64,000 bases of DNA, taken from NCBI GenBank assembly GCA_965216605.1, contig CBDCGG010000002.1, forward strand, positions 372,001 through 436,000. The letters are read 5' to 3'. The stretch comes from JABAAW01 sp965216605 (lineage in GTDB: Bacteria; Pseudomonadota; Alphaproteobacteria; JABAAW01). Positions 8,589 to 17,304 of this stretch are shown piece after piece (position 1 is the first letter of the stretch; each line of letters starts with the position of its first letter). The translations under genes and the position numbers were made by a program. Below the pieces are notes generated by a model, which ran no database searches, was not told where the DNA came from, and saw only the letters and a list, made by a program, of their open reading frames with translations.

Positions 8589-9698
8589 ATGTCCTTCAAT
8601 ACCTTCGGCAAAGTCCTGCGCTTCACCAGCTGGGGAGAAAGTCACGGCGTCTCCATGGGATGCATCCTCGACGGAGTCCCGCCGCAAATTCCCCTCTCGC
8701 AAGAAGAAATACAGCACGATATCAACCGAAGACGATCAGGACTCTCTCGATTTACCTCGCAACGCTCTGAACTCGACCAAGTCGAAATCCTCTCCGGTGT
8801 CTTCAAAGGTAAAACAACAGGCACGCCCATAGCCCTGCAAATCCTCAACCACGACGCAAAAAGTAAAGACTACGCCGAAATCGCAACGCTCTACCGACCA
8901 GGACACGCCGACTATGTCACTCAACAAAAATACGGCATACGCGACTGGCGAGGAGGAGGACGCGCCAGCGCACGCGAAACCGTCATGCGCGTCGCCGCAG
9001 GAGCAATCGCTAAAAAAATCTTGGGAGAGGCAGTCGTCGTGCGCGCCGCCGTCTCGCAAATAGGCGCCCTCGCAGTCAATGCCAAGCGATGGGACTGGAC
9101 GCACTGCAGCCTCGACAATCTCTTCTGTCCCGACCGAGAAACTCTGCCGCAATGGCAAGCCCTGCTCGACCAAACGCGAAAGGACGGTACCTCGCTAGGA
9201 GGACGCATCGAAGCGCAAGCCTGCGGCGTACCCGCAGGATGGGGCGCGCCCCTCTACGCCAAACTGGACGCAGATTTAGCTGCAGCCTTGATGGGAATCA
9301 ACGCCGTCAAAGGCGTAGAGATCGGAGAAGGATTCGCCGTCGTCGCAAAAAACGGCAAGCAAAACGCCGATGAAATGCAGCCAAACAAAACAGAAAAAAC
9401 CGAGACAGGCGAAATAGGCGCAGTGAAATTTCTCGCAAACAACGCAGGAGGAATCTTGGGAGGAATCTCGACAGGGCAGGACATAAGGCTTTCGCTCGCG
9501 GTCAAGCCGACGAGCTCCGTGCGCGTTCCTCTACGGACGGTAGGCGACGACGGCAACGGCGGCGTGCAAGAAGGCGTGATCGAAACGAAAGGACGGCACG
9601 ACCCCTGTGTTGCAATCCGAGCTGTGCCTGTCGTCGAGGCGATGATGGCCTTGGTGTTGGCAGATCACAAGCTGCTGCATCGCGCGCAATGCGGCTGA
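8589..9698 (+). CDS. aroC: Chorismate synthase
   Basis: FMN-dependent conversion of EPSP to chorismate, the last common step of aromatic amino-acid synthesis. The 369-residue product starts with the family block FGKVLRFTSWGESHG, followed by RRRSGLSRFTSQR and RGGGRASARETVMRVAAGA, and ends with GRHDPCVAIRAVPVVEAM. Length is normal. No Shine-Dalgarno site is seen; the bases before the ATG are a run of C and T. It is a housekeeping gene lying between two DNA methyltransferase genes. The 5' half is C+A-rich (44 of 60 bases in line 8821-8880). Confidence 0.95.
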   Translation: MSFNTFGKVLRFTSWGESHGVSMGCILDGVPPQIPLSQEEIQHDINRRRSGLSRFTSQRSELDQVEILSGVFKGKTTGTPIALQILNHDAKSKDYAEIATLYRPGHADYVTQQKYGIRDWRGGGRASARETVMRVAAGAIAKKILGEAVVVRAAVSQIGALAVNAKRWDWTHCSLDNLFCPDRETLPQWQALLDQTRKDGTSLGGRIEAQACGVPAGWGAPLYAKLDADLAAALMGINAVKGVEIGEGFAVVAKNGKQNADEMQPNKTEKTETGEIGAVKFLANNAGGILGGISTGQDIRLSLAVKPTSSVRVPLRTVGDDGNGGVQEGVIETKGRHDPCVAIRAVPVVEAMMALVLADHKLLHRAQCG

Positions 9699-9714
9699 GA
9701 GGAGGTCTTGTTTC

Positions 9715-10935
9715 GTGCAAACAACACTCAAAAATCGAACAATCTTCTGCAGAGACAACTTGGAAATTCTGCGCGGAATCGATAGCGATTCTGTCGATTT
9801 GATGTATCTGGATCCGCCGTTTAATAAAAAGAAAAAATTTATAGCCCCGATTGGAACACAAGCAGAGGGCGCAAGCTTTCAAGATTACTTCCGAGAGGAA
9901 GATGTAAAAAAAGAATGGCTAGGATTGATCGCCGACGAGTATCCTGCGATGAAGAATTATATTGTAGGAATTGGTGAGATAGGGAGCAAGAGCAACAAAA
10001 ATTATTTGTGTTATATGGCTATACGCCTGATCGAGTTGCATCGCGTTTTAAAGAGGACGGGCAGTTTGTATTTACACTGCGATCCTACGATGTCGCATTA
10101 TTTGAAGATCTTGCTGGATGGTATTTTTGGCGAAGAGAATTTTAGAAACGAACTTGTTTGGTGGTACGATACGGGCGGTATGTCGAAGCGTGATTTTTCT
10201 AGGAAACATGACATTATTTTAAGGTACAGCAAGGGGGACGATTACATTTTTCATGTCGAGGAGGCAAAAACTTCAAGGAGCGACGAACAGTTGAGGCGAT
10301 TGGAGTATGCGAAAAAACAAGGGGAGAAAAGCACTTACCGATTGACGAGTGAGAAAAAAAACCCGCACGATGTTTTGCAAATGCACGCTATCAATCCGAA
10401 GGCAAAAGAAAGGACGGGATATCCAACACAAAAGCCTTTGCAGCTTTTAGAAAAAATTATTAAAGTTTCCAGCAACGAAAATGATCTTGTGCTGGACCCT
10501 TTTTGTGGTTGCGCAACAACCTGCGTCGCGGCAGAAAGGTTGGGTAGACAATGGATAGGTATTGATATTTCCAAGAAAGCGTTTGACCTTGTGCGCGAAA
10601 GGCTAGCACGGGAAATCGAAGAGAAAGATACTTTGCTATACGAGGGTAAGGTTATCTATCGAGAAGACATTCCTGAAAGAACAGAGAAAGGCAGGGAGCG
10701 TTCCAAGACGACCGACAAGCATTATCTATACGGATTGCAGGAGGGACATTGCAGAGGATGTGGCATTCACTTTAATTTTGCAAATTTAACAAAAGATCAT
10801 CGTGTACCAAAATTAAAGGGAGGAGGCGACAATATAGAAAACTTGCAACTGTTATGCGGAAATTGTAATAGCACTAAAGGAGACAGAGATATGGCATTTC
10901 TGCGCGCAAGGCTGCGAGAGAGAAAAATTCTTTGA
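9715..10935 (+). CDS. Beta-class DNA methyltransferase fused to an HNH nuclease domain
   Basis: Single chain of 406 residues. The methyltransferase part has catalytic motif DPPF (33-36) before the SAM motif DPFCGCATT (261-269), the order of the beta class of N6-adenine/N4-cytosine enzymes. The C-terminal 70 residues form an HNH domain: CRGC (C346, C349), DH (361-362), N373, CGNC (C381, C384) and K388. The fusion could be one enzyme that both protects and cuts, or a methyltransferase with a modification-dependent nuclease. The GTG start at 9715 follows GAGAGGAGG. The gene is richer in A+T than aroC and sppA, suggesting transfer. Confidence 0.83.
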   Translation: MQTTLKNRTIFCRDNLEILRGIDSDSVDLMYLDPPFNKKKKFIAPIGTQAEGASFQDYFREEDVKKEWLGLIADEYPAMKNYIVGIGEIGSKSNKNYLCYMAIRLIELHRVLKRTGSLYLHCDPTMSHYLKILLDGIFGEENFRNELVWWYDTGGMSKRDFSRKHDIILRYSKGDDYIFHVEEAKTSRSDEQLRRLEYAKKQGEKSTYRLTSEKKNPHDVLQMHAINPKAKERTGYPTQKPLQLLEKIIKVSSNENDLVLDPFCGCATTCVAAERLGRQWIGIDISKKAFDLVRERLAREIEEKDTLLYEGKVIYREDIPERTEKGRERSKTTDKHYLYGLQEGHCRGCGIHFNFANLTKDHRVPKLKGGGDNIENLQLLCGNCNSTKGDRDMAFLRARLRERKIL

Positions 10936-11179
10936 CGCTCTGTAACGCATAGCGCGTTCTCGCCGCTCGTGCCCCCCGCACCCCTTCCCCTTCCTTTGTT
11001 CGCACAACCCTGCGTTGTCATGTAAAAATTATTCCCGTCTGCCGCGTCCTCTTCGTTGGAGCAAAAGCAAAGAATCCCAAAAAATCACTAAAGGATTCTT
11101 TTACAAGAAAACTCTTGCTTTTTGCTCGTTCTCTTCCTAGACTCGTCTCCTCCTTACTCACGCCACAACAGAGAGCAAC
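10936..11179. promoter_or_regulatory. Intergenic region with candidate sppA promoter
   Basis: A C-rich tract lies after the methyltransferase stop. Further on TTGCTT (11115-11120) and TAGACT (11138-11143) are 17 bases apart and would start transcription about 30 bases before the sppA ATG at 11180. GAGAG precedes that ATG as a weak ribosome site. No hairpin followed by a T-run was found for the upstream gene. Confidence 0.3.
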
Positions 11180-13390
11180 ATGAAAAACTTCTTCGCTTGG
11201 ATCAAAAACTCCGTCGCAAGCCTCTTTCGTAAAGGATTCCGCCTCCTCTTCCGAGCCTTCTTCCGCCTGTCTTGGTTTCTCTTCCGCACGAGCTCCTTCG
11301 TCATCGGTGCGGTCATTCTTAGCCTTATCCTCGTCGGGCTCGTCGGATACTGGCTCGCAGGCGACAAGATCGAGCGCACCGCCTTGCAACAAGGACAATT
11401 TCGCTTCAACTTCGGCGCACAAGACACAGGTGGCAAACAACATCGCAAGTTCTCGCTCAGCGACAAAGGATACCTGAAACTGAACCTCGCTCAGCTTTCC
11501 AACCGCTGGGCAAGCCCCTCGCCGTTCCTGCCCTTCCTCAACAAACGAGCCAGTCTCAGCCGCATCACCATATTAGAGACGCTCGAACACGCTGCCCTTG
11601 ACGATAGCATTTCCGCCATCGCCGTCACCACGAGCAGCACCGCCATGGCGCAACTGGGCGTCGCCGGCGTCGAAGACCTGCGGAAAGCCATCGAAGCGTT
11701 TCGTGCGCAAGGCAAGATCGCCTGGATCTACGCAACAAACATGGGAGGCATCGGTTCAGGATCAGGACTGAAAAGCTACTACCTCGCCAGCTCCTTCGAC
11801 TCGATCTCACTCGCGCCCAGCGGCAGCCTCGGGTTCGGCGGCGTGAGAATCGAAGTACCTTACTTCCGCAACGCCCTCGAAAAGCTACAGATCACTCCCG
11901 AATTCGAAGCGCGCGAAGCTTACAAAGGCTTTCCTCAACAATTTCTCAACAGCAGCATCAGCGAAGAGGTCGAAGAAAACCTGCAAGGCATGGCGGACAG
12001 CGTGGCACGACAATGGAGCAAAGAAGTCGAACGCACACGACGGCTCGATAGCGAGATCGTTTCACGAGCGCTCGCTTCACCCTACCTCAGCGCCTCGGAC
12101 GCGCAACTCAGAGGGCTCGTCGATCGCATCGCTTACGCCGACAAGTTTTGGGATGCCTTCCAAAACACGCTGAAAACTAAAGTCGTGCCAAACGAGAAGG
12201 ACAACAAGCAAGAAACGGCGCGCGCTGCTTTGAACGCCATCCCGCTCGTCGCCTACGCCTCCTACCATGGCTTGGGGCAGTTTCTCGAAGACGAGCACAG
12301 GCGCAAAGCGAAAAAAGCAACTCGCAAAAAAAAGGTCATGAAGGAAGAATCGAGCGAAGAACCCTCCAAAGAATCGAGCGAAGAGCCTTTGGACGATTCC
12401 GCTACCAACTCGGATGAGGTCGAGGAGGATGCTGCGGAGGCACCGATGGAGCCAGAACCCGCCGAGATGATGGAGACAGATCCCTCGAAGATGGCGCGCG
12501 TGGCGCTGTTGAGCTGGCGCGGACAGATCGCGCGCGAGAGTCCGCAAGGAGAGTGGGAGGACGGTCAAACTATCTCGGCACGCCGTGCCACGCGCTCGTT
12601 GCGAAGGCTTGCGCAAGACGAGCGTTTCGATGCAGTTGTGCTTTACATCGACTCTCCCGGCGGAGACTATATCGCCTCCGACCTGATCTACCACGAGATC
12701 CTGCGCCTGCGTAAGAAGAAACCCGTCGCCGTGGTGATGGGCGACATCGCCGCGTCGGGAGGATACTTCATCGCCATGGCAGGCGAGCGCGTCTTCGCGC
12801 AACCTATGACGGTAACGGGGTCGATCGGCGTGTTCGCCGGCAAGGTCGCCACGCGAGACTTTTGGAGCCGGTGGGGCATCGACTGGAGCGTCGTGCAAAG
12901 CGGCGGCGAAAGCACGATGCACTCGTTGATCGACGGCTACACCGAAAACGATCTGACCGCGCTGGGCGGCGCGTTGGACGCCATCTACGCTGACTTCACG
13001 GGCAAGGTCGCCTCTGCGCGCGACCTCGACAGCTCGCGCGTCGAGGCTCTGGCAGGAGGACGCGTCTGGCTGGGAGAGCAGGCCGTCGCCAACGAGCTCG
13101 CCGATGCCATCGGTGGATTCACCGAGGCGAAAGCATGGATCGCCGAGCGGCTACAGCGTCCGCAAGAAAGCATTTTATTCCTGCCCTATCCGCGCGAGTC
13201 GTGGTCTTTTCGCTTACGACAAGTGCTCAGGCATGCCACCTCGCTACAAGCGCAAACGAATCTTGCAGGACTCTACGGGGGACTTTGGGGAAGATTCTTG
13301 CCCGCGCAAGGAAAATCCGTCCGCCACATCGCACCGCTGCTTTCGCGCCGCGGCGCTTTGAGCGCGCCTCACATCCTACTGATGCCGTAG
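11180..13390 (+). CDS. sppA: Signal peptide peptidase SppA, long two-domain type
   Basis: Membrane-anchored serine protease that degrades cleaved signal peptides. The 736 residues hold one N-terminal membrane anchor (about 38-60) and two peptidase-S49 repeats. The expected catalytic pair is seen: the lysine in AYKGFPQQF (K249) of the first repeat and the serine in DIAASGGYF (S526) of the second. Between the repeats lies a charged insert (about 373-435): first Lys/Arg-rich, then strongly Glu/Asp-rich. This makes it longer than the roughly 600-residue two-domain enzymes. Composition is C-rich near the start. Confidence 0.9.
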   Translation: MKNFFAWIKNSVASLFRKGFRLLFRAFFRLSWFLFRTSSFVIGAVILSLILVGLVGYWLAGDKIERTALQQGQFRFNFGAQDTGGKQHRKFSLSDKGYLKLNLAQLSNRWASPSPFLPFLNKRASLSRITILETLEHAALDDSISAIAVTTSSTAMAQLGVAGVEDLRKAIEAFRAQGKIAWIYATNMGGIGSGSGLKSYYLASSFDSISLAPSGSLGFGGVRIEVPYFRNALEKLQITPEFEAREAYKGFPQQFLNSSISEEVEENLQGMADSVARQWSKEVERTRRLDSEIVSRALASPYLSASDAQLRGLVDRIAYADKFWDAFQNTLKTKVVPNEKDNKQETARAALNAIPLVAYASYHGLGQFLEDEHRRKAKKATRKKKVMKEESSEEPSKESSEEPLDDSATNSDEVEEDAAEAPMEPEPAEMMETDPSKMARVALLSWRGQIARESPQGEWEDGQTISARRATRSLRRLAQDERFDAVVLYIDSPGGDYIASDLIYHEILRLRKKKPVAVVMGDIAASGGYFIAMAGERVFAQPMTVTGSIGVFAGKVATRDFWSRWGIDWSVVQSGGESTMHSLIDGYTENDLTALGGALDAIYADFTGKVASARDLDSSRVEALAGGRVWLGEQAVANELADAIGGFTEAKAWIAERLQRPQESILFLPYPRESWSFRLRQVLRHATSLQAQTNLAGLYGGLWGRFLPAQGKSVRHIAPLLSRRGALSAPHILLMP

Positions 13391-13428
13391 CACGCAAAAA
13401 CAGGTGCTCGCAAAAACGAGGCTTGTGC

Positions 13429-14007
13429 ATGACCGCTTCGACCGCCATGGAAACAGCTTTGAAACGCTTGCACCCGCAGGACAGCCAGTTCCTGTTGGTC
13501 GATGTACAGGAGAAGTTGTTGCCTGCGATGGCGGGGGGCGAGGAAATGCTTGCGTGCAATGTTCGGCTGTTGAAGGCGATGCATCTTTTCGAGGTGCCGG
13601 TGCTGGTAGCCGAGCAGTATCCGCAGGGGTTGGGCAAGACGGCGTCCGTGTTGCGCGAGAACTTGCCGCAAGGGACACAGAGCGGGGAAAAAAGATGCTT
13701 CTCGGTCGCCTGCGACGGGGAACTTTTAGAAACTCTGAATAACGCGGCGCGCTCGACGGTTGTCGTCGCGGGCATCGAGACGCATGTCTGCGTTTGGCAG
13801 ACAGCACGCGACTTGCAGCGAATAGGGTTTCGCGTTCTCGTTGTCGAAGATGCGACTACATCGCGCAAGCTCGACGATCGCCGTTGTGCGCTTGAAAGCC
13901 TGCGCTTCGCAGGAATCGAGGTTATCCGCAGCGAGATGCTGTTGTTCGACTGGCAACAAACATCACAAGGAGGTGCGTTCAAAAAAATATCCGAGTTGGT
14001 GCGTTAG
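13429..14007 (+). CDS. Isochorismatase-family cysteine hydrolase
   Basis: Cytoplasmic hydrolase of 192 residues. The catalytic triad is visible as D25 (LLVDVQEKL), K88 (SGEKRCFS) and C121 (GIETHVCVWQTA). The substrate is unknown; members of this group act on nicotinamide, ureidoacrylate or other amides. ATG at 13429 is used because the frame upstream overlaps the sppA 3' end and has no family similarity. Only 38 bases separate it from sppA, so cotranscription is likely. Confidence 0.82.
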   Translation: MTASTAMETALKRLHPQDSQFLLVDVQEKLLPAMAGGEEMLACNVRLLKAMHLFEVPVLVAEQYPQGLGKTASVLRENLPQGTQSGEKRCFSVACDGELLETLNNAARSTVVVAGIETHVCVWQTARDLQRIGFRVLVVEDATTSRKLDDRRCALESLRFAGIEVIRSEMLLFDWQQTSQGGAFKKISELVR

Positions 14008-14120
14008 AGAAAGAGAAAGGCACAAAAGTATACTTTAGTAGACTTGCTGTGTCTTTTACGGAGCGCACGAATTTCCGTTGCAATCACAACAACAACAACC
14101 GCACGGAAGGTAGATGGAAG

Positions 14121-14906
14121 ATGGACAGGAGCTTGGCACAATTTGTTGACGCGCGCACGGTGAGCGTCATCAATGCCTTAGTGAAGCAGCGTCTTGCGCG
14201 CAATCGATGGCATGCGCAGCAGCTGATTGAGGAAGGGCGAGTCTTCTTCAAAAAGCACTGCATATCGAACATCGGCGAAATGGTCTCGGCAACCGTGCCG
14301 TTGCGGCTTGTCTCAGCTGTGGGAGAGGAGCCGCAGCGTCCGCAACCCAGCTCGAACTTGCTTTATGCTATGAGCAAGTTTCGTTTCTCTGCTAAGGGGC
14401 GCATTGCTGTCGATTTAGGGCTGCAGGAGGGAGATTGTTCCCGAGTCTTGTTGGAGGAGGGCGTACGCAGATTGTTTGCGATCAGCATTGCGAGGGAGGG
14501 AGCTTCTAGAATCATCGACGAGCCTCGTGTCACCTTGTTGGAGGATGTAGACATACGCCATCTGCATCGGGGATTTCTGCCGTTGCCGCTTTCGGCGATC
14601 GTCGTTGATAGCAGGATGGCTGGAATCGGGACATTGTTGGAGTCTATCCAATATTTCGCGGCACCGAGTTGTTGGTTAGTTGCGTTTATTTATCCTGACA
14701 TTGAGGATTCGCAGAGTGTTTTTGAGAATGTGCGTGACAAGCATATTTCCAAGGATTTGATGAAAGAGATGGCGTTGAGGGCGCGTGACGCTTTGGAGCG
14801 TTTTGGCAATTGGCGTGTTTTGGGCGCGGTTGCTTCGCCGCATATTTCGGAGCGAGAGGAGGTTCAGAGCATCATGTTAGCTGCCGAGCACTTGACAATT
14901 GCCTAA
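14121..14906 (+). CDS. Divergent TlyA-like protein (S4 domain plus FtsJ-like fold)
   Basis: TlyA proteins are rRNA 2'-O-methyltransferases with an N-terminal S4 RNA-binding domain. Here the S4 part is recognisable (LVKQRLARNRWHAQQLIEEG), as is the fold downstream: AVDLGLQEGDCSRVLLEEG, PRVTLLEDVDIRHL and LSAIVVDSRMAGIGTLLES. The usual DVGASTGGFTD SAM loop reads DLGLQEGDCSR, so most glycines are lost, and methyltransferase activity is doubtful. ATG at 14121 is chosen with GGAAGG upstream; a GTG at 14049 would add 24 residues with no similarity. The 3' end overlaps the next frame. Confidence 0.65.
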   Translation: MDRSLAQFVDARTVSVINALVKQRLARNRWHAQQLIEEGRVFFKKHCISNIGEMVSATVPLRLVSAVGEEPQRPQPSSNLLYAMSKFRFSAKGRIAVDLGLQEGDCSRVLLEEGVRRLFAISIAREGASRIIDEPRVTLLEDVDIRHLHRGFLPLPLSAIVVDSRMAGIGTLLESIQYFAAPSCWLVAFIYPDIEDSQSVFENVRDKHISKDLMKEMALRARDALERFGNWRVLGAVASPHISEREEVQSIMLAAEHLTIA

Positions 14907-14940
14907 TAATCGTGCGACAATGGAATCTGAGGATTGGGGG

Positions 14941-15471
14941 ATGGGGATGCATCGAGTTCTTAAAATAATGCGGAGGTTTCTGATGTTTGCGATCGATTAT
15001 TTACGGGGGGTATTTCGGGCGAGGCGACTTTGTGTTTATGGGGTTGTTTTGTTTGGATGGCTTGTATTTTCGGGATTGTCTTCTGTTGCGGAGGGTAAAA
15101 ATCTTTACCGCACGCGGGGGGGGCATGCTTTGGAGGGGTATGATGCCGTTGCTTATTTCACACAAGGGAGTGCGGTGAGGGGCAGTTCTTCTTATATGGC
15201 GCGTTGGGAGGGAGTTGAGTGGTTATTTGCGAGTGCGAAGAATCGGAATATTTTTCTGGAGAGTCCTGCTAGGTATGCGCCGCAGTTTGGGGGATATTGT
15301 GCTTATGGTGTTTCGCAGGGGTATACGGTGCGGGGGGATCCTGAGCAATGGAGTGTTGTGAGGGGGAAGTTGTATGTGAATTATAGTGCGGGAGTGAAGA
15401 GGCAATGGGAGGCGAGGAGGGAGAGTTATATCACGCAGGCGCGGGGGAGATGGCCGGGGGTCTTGCAATAG
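14941..15471 (+). CDS. Exported or membrane-anchored YHS-domain protein
   Basis: The product (176 residues) has a basic N-terminus, one hydrophobic segment (CVYGVVLFGWLVFSGLSSVA) that is a signal peptide or anchor, and then a YHS-type domain: ALEGYDAVAYFTQGSAVRG, SSYMARWEGVEWLFASAKN and FGGYCAYGVSQGY. YHS domains often bind metals such as copper or iron; the substrate here is unknown. ATG at 14941 is chosen because GAGG lies 8 bases upstream; TTG 14899, ATG 14920 and ATG 14947 are alternatives. The gene is extremely G-biased on its coding strand (29 G to 3 C in 15361-15420) and abuts a repeat island. Confidence 0.75.
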   Translation: MGMHRVLKIMRRFLMFAIDYLRGVFRARRLCVYGVVLFGWLVFSGLSSVAEGKNLYRTRGGHALEGYDAVAYFTQGSAVRGSSSYMARWEGVEWLFASAKNRNIFLESPARYAPQFGGYCAYGVSQGYTVRGDPEQWSVVRGKLYVNYSAGVKRQWEARRESYITQARGRWPGVLQ

Positions 15472-15475
15472 GGCG

Positions 15476-15905
15476 TGCGCGTGTGCGCTTGGTTGCGCGA
15501 GTGCGTCTTTACGGACGCAAAACATGCGCACGCTGGCAACATCATGGACGCGCGTTGCAAGCAACGCGCTATGGCGCGGGGGGGGATAAATTCCCCCCAC
15601 GAAGACCCCGCGTCAGCGGGCGGAATTTATCCACTCGCGCTCGCGCAACATAGACGGGCTTTGTATGATGACGGACGCGAAACATCGCGTGCGTAGCAAA
15701 CATCACGGACGCGCATTGCAAGCAACGCGCTATGGGGGAGCGCGAGGGAGTAATCCCTCGCAAAAGACCCCGCGTCAGCGGAGCGCCATAGCACACGGCT
15801 TGCCGTGTGCGTACATGATATATTGGTGCGCTTTATCTACGCGCGTAGCGCGTAGCCTCTTATTCAAAAGCGCGAGGCTTTGCCTCGCGCAATACTGACT
15901 CACAA
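15476..15905. repeat. Composite palindromic repeat island E2
   Basis: Holds two partial copies of the island modules. The first has ACGGACGCAAAACATGCGCA, GGGGGGATAAATTCCCCCC and GACCCCGCGTCAGC. The second repeats the GCAAAACAT-type block (as GCGAAACATCGC), GCGAGGGAGTAATCCCTCGC, GACCCCGCGTCAGCGG, CTACGCGCGTAGCGCGTAG, CTCTTATTCAAAAGCGCG and GCGCGAGGCTTTGCCTCGCG. Short open frames through it differ from copy to copy and translate palindromes, so they are not genes. Confidence 0.8.
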
Positions 15906-16915
15906 CACGGCACGGCGACTTTCGAGTTTTCCTCGACCTAGCGACAAGAAGATATTAAAGAAGGGTTTACTTGTTCCTTAAGAATTTAATTTTAATTCTT
16001 CGATTTAGTTTAAAAAATACTCTTTTTTTCTATGAATCATGTTTGGCAAGTTCGCACAAACAAGAGACAGAATCAGAAAGCAGATGTTTTGTCGTTAGGC
16101 ATCATTTCTGATAGTGGTTTGTTGTGATGGCATTCGATAAAATTATCGCCGTGTTTACCAAGAATTTAATAAGCAAATCAAATTCACACACATCACAGGA
16201 TAAATCGAACCCCTTTAATCTGCAAAAATTATTCTTCTTGCCCTTTTCTTCAACAATTTTTTAATTTCTTTCGCGTTGTTTATGGAAATATACTAAATGG
16301 CGCACACGCAATATTATAAAATGCTTTTCAAGCAAAGTTATTTGAGTGCAAATTTTTTAAAATGATTAATAAATGCAAAAATTTGTTTTGCTTCTTTTTC
16401 TAAAAAGAGCAGAGATTGTTCGTACAATTCATTCGATATTTTTATTGAGATAAAAAAGTTTACGCTCCTCCCTCCAATCCTTTTTTATTTGGCAGTTTTT
16501 ACTCTTCGTCCAACGTTGCGATAAAATTAACTTATTCTAATGAGCAATCGAATCAGGGCTGATGCTGAAGTTTTGATATTTTTCTATATAGAAATATCCT
16601 TATTTATCTTCTTCTAGCAAGATTAACAAGGTGTTCGCTTTCTTATAAGTTTTTGCTATCGCTGGAGAAATAGTACCTGTAATAGGATGATGCCCTTGTA
16701 ACTTTTGCTGTTTATACAAATACACCGACAATAATGATAAGTTCTTCGAAAAGCTATCGATACAACACTCCAAGGTAAATTTTTAGAACTGCGTTACAAA
16801 GCGACAAATAGAAGGCATTTTTAAATCCTCTGTTGTTTGGGTTGTCGGTTTTGTCTGAAAGTTTTCTAGCATTTTTCTTCAATCTTGAGCAAAATAAATT
16901 TGCTACCGTGTTGCG
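15906..16915. other. AT-rich gene-poor stretch, possibly decayed genes
   Basis: About 1 kb of AT-rich DNA with no frame of ordinary gene length. On the plus strand a short frame starts with ATG at about 16032 (reads MNHVWQVRTNKR) and stops after some 30 codons; another starts at about 16127 (MAFDKIIAVFTKN) and stops after about 45. On the minus strand a 50-60 codon frame ends near 16600 with AKTYKKANTLLILLEEDK. These look like scraps of old genes rather than functional small ones, but I recognise no family. Composition resembles the coiled-coil gene at 19.3 kb, not the neighbouring housekeeping genes. Confidence 0.5.
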
Positions 16916-17280
16916 AGTCAGCTTGGGGATAAATTCCCCTTGCGCGAGGCAAGCCTCGCGCTTTTGAATAAGAGGCGCGCTACGCGCGATTCTTTTCTCC
17001 TCCATCTTCTAGGCAAAATTAAAGACGCTCTACCGCGTTGTTAGGCAGTATTGCGCGTTTCTGCGAAACGCGCTTTTGAATAAGAGGCTACACACTTTGC
17101 GCGTAACCCTTCTCGGGTTTCGCGCAAAGTGTGTAGAAGGCGCTTACGCGCCCCGCTGACGCGGGGTCTTCGTGGGGGGAATTTATCCCCCCACACCCCC
17201 CGCGCACGCCATAGCGCACGGCTTGCCGTGCGCGTCAATGATACTGGCGTGCGCATGTTTTGCGCCCGTCAATACAAAAA
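16916..17280. repeat. Composite palindromic repeat island E3
   Basis: Modules in order: GCGCGAGGCAAGCCTCGCGC, TTTTGAATAAGAGG followed by CGCGCTACGCGCG, a hairpin GCGCGTTTCTGCGAAACGCGC, TTTTGAATAAGAGGCTAC, the long pair around GCGCAAAGTGTG/CACACTTTGCGC, GCTGACGCGGGGTCTTCG, GGGGGGAATTTATCCCCCC, and the end block ATGTTTTGCGCCCGTCAATA. The right boundary falls just before the C-rich 3' end of pgi. Confidence 0.8.
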
Positions 17281-17304
17281 TCGCGTTCTTATCTACCCCG
17301 CCAT

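Noticed and set aside
13135..13428. Upstream extension of the isochorismatase-family gene
   Set aside because: It overlaps the sppA 3' end in another frame; the family similarity begins after ATG 13429.
15405..15898. Several overlapping open frames across island E2
   Set aside because: They translate palindromic repeat modules, change between island copies, and have no family similarity or ribosome sites.
16754..17005. 83-codon minus-strand frame at the edge of island E3
   Set aside because: Its first third is translated from island palindromes and the rest has no recognisable domain; it is more likely chance plus decayed sequence.
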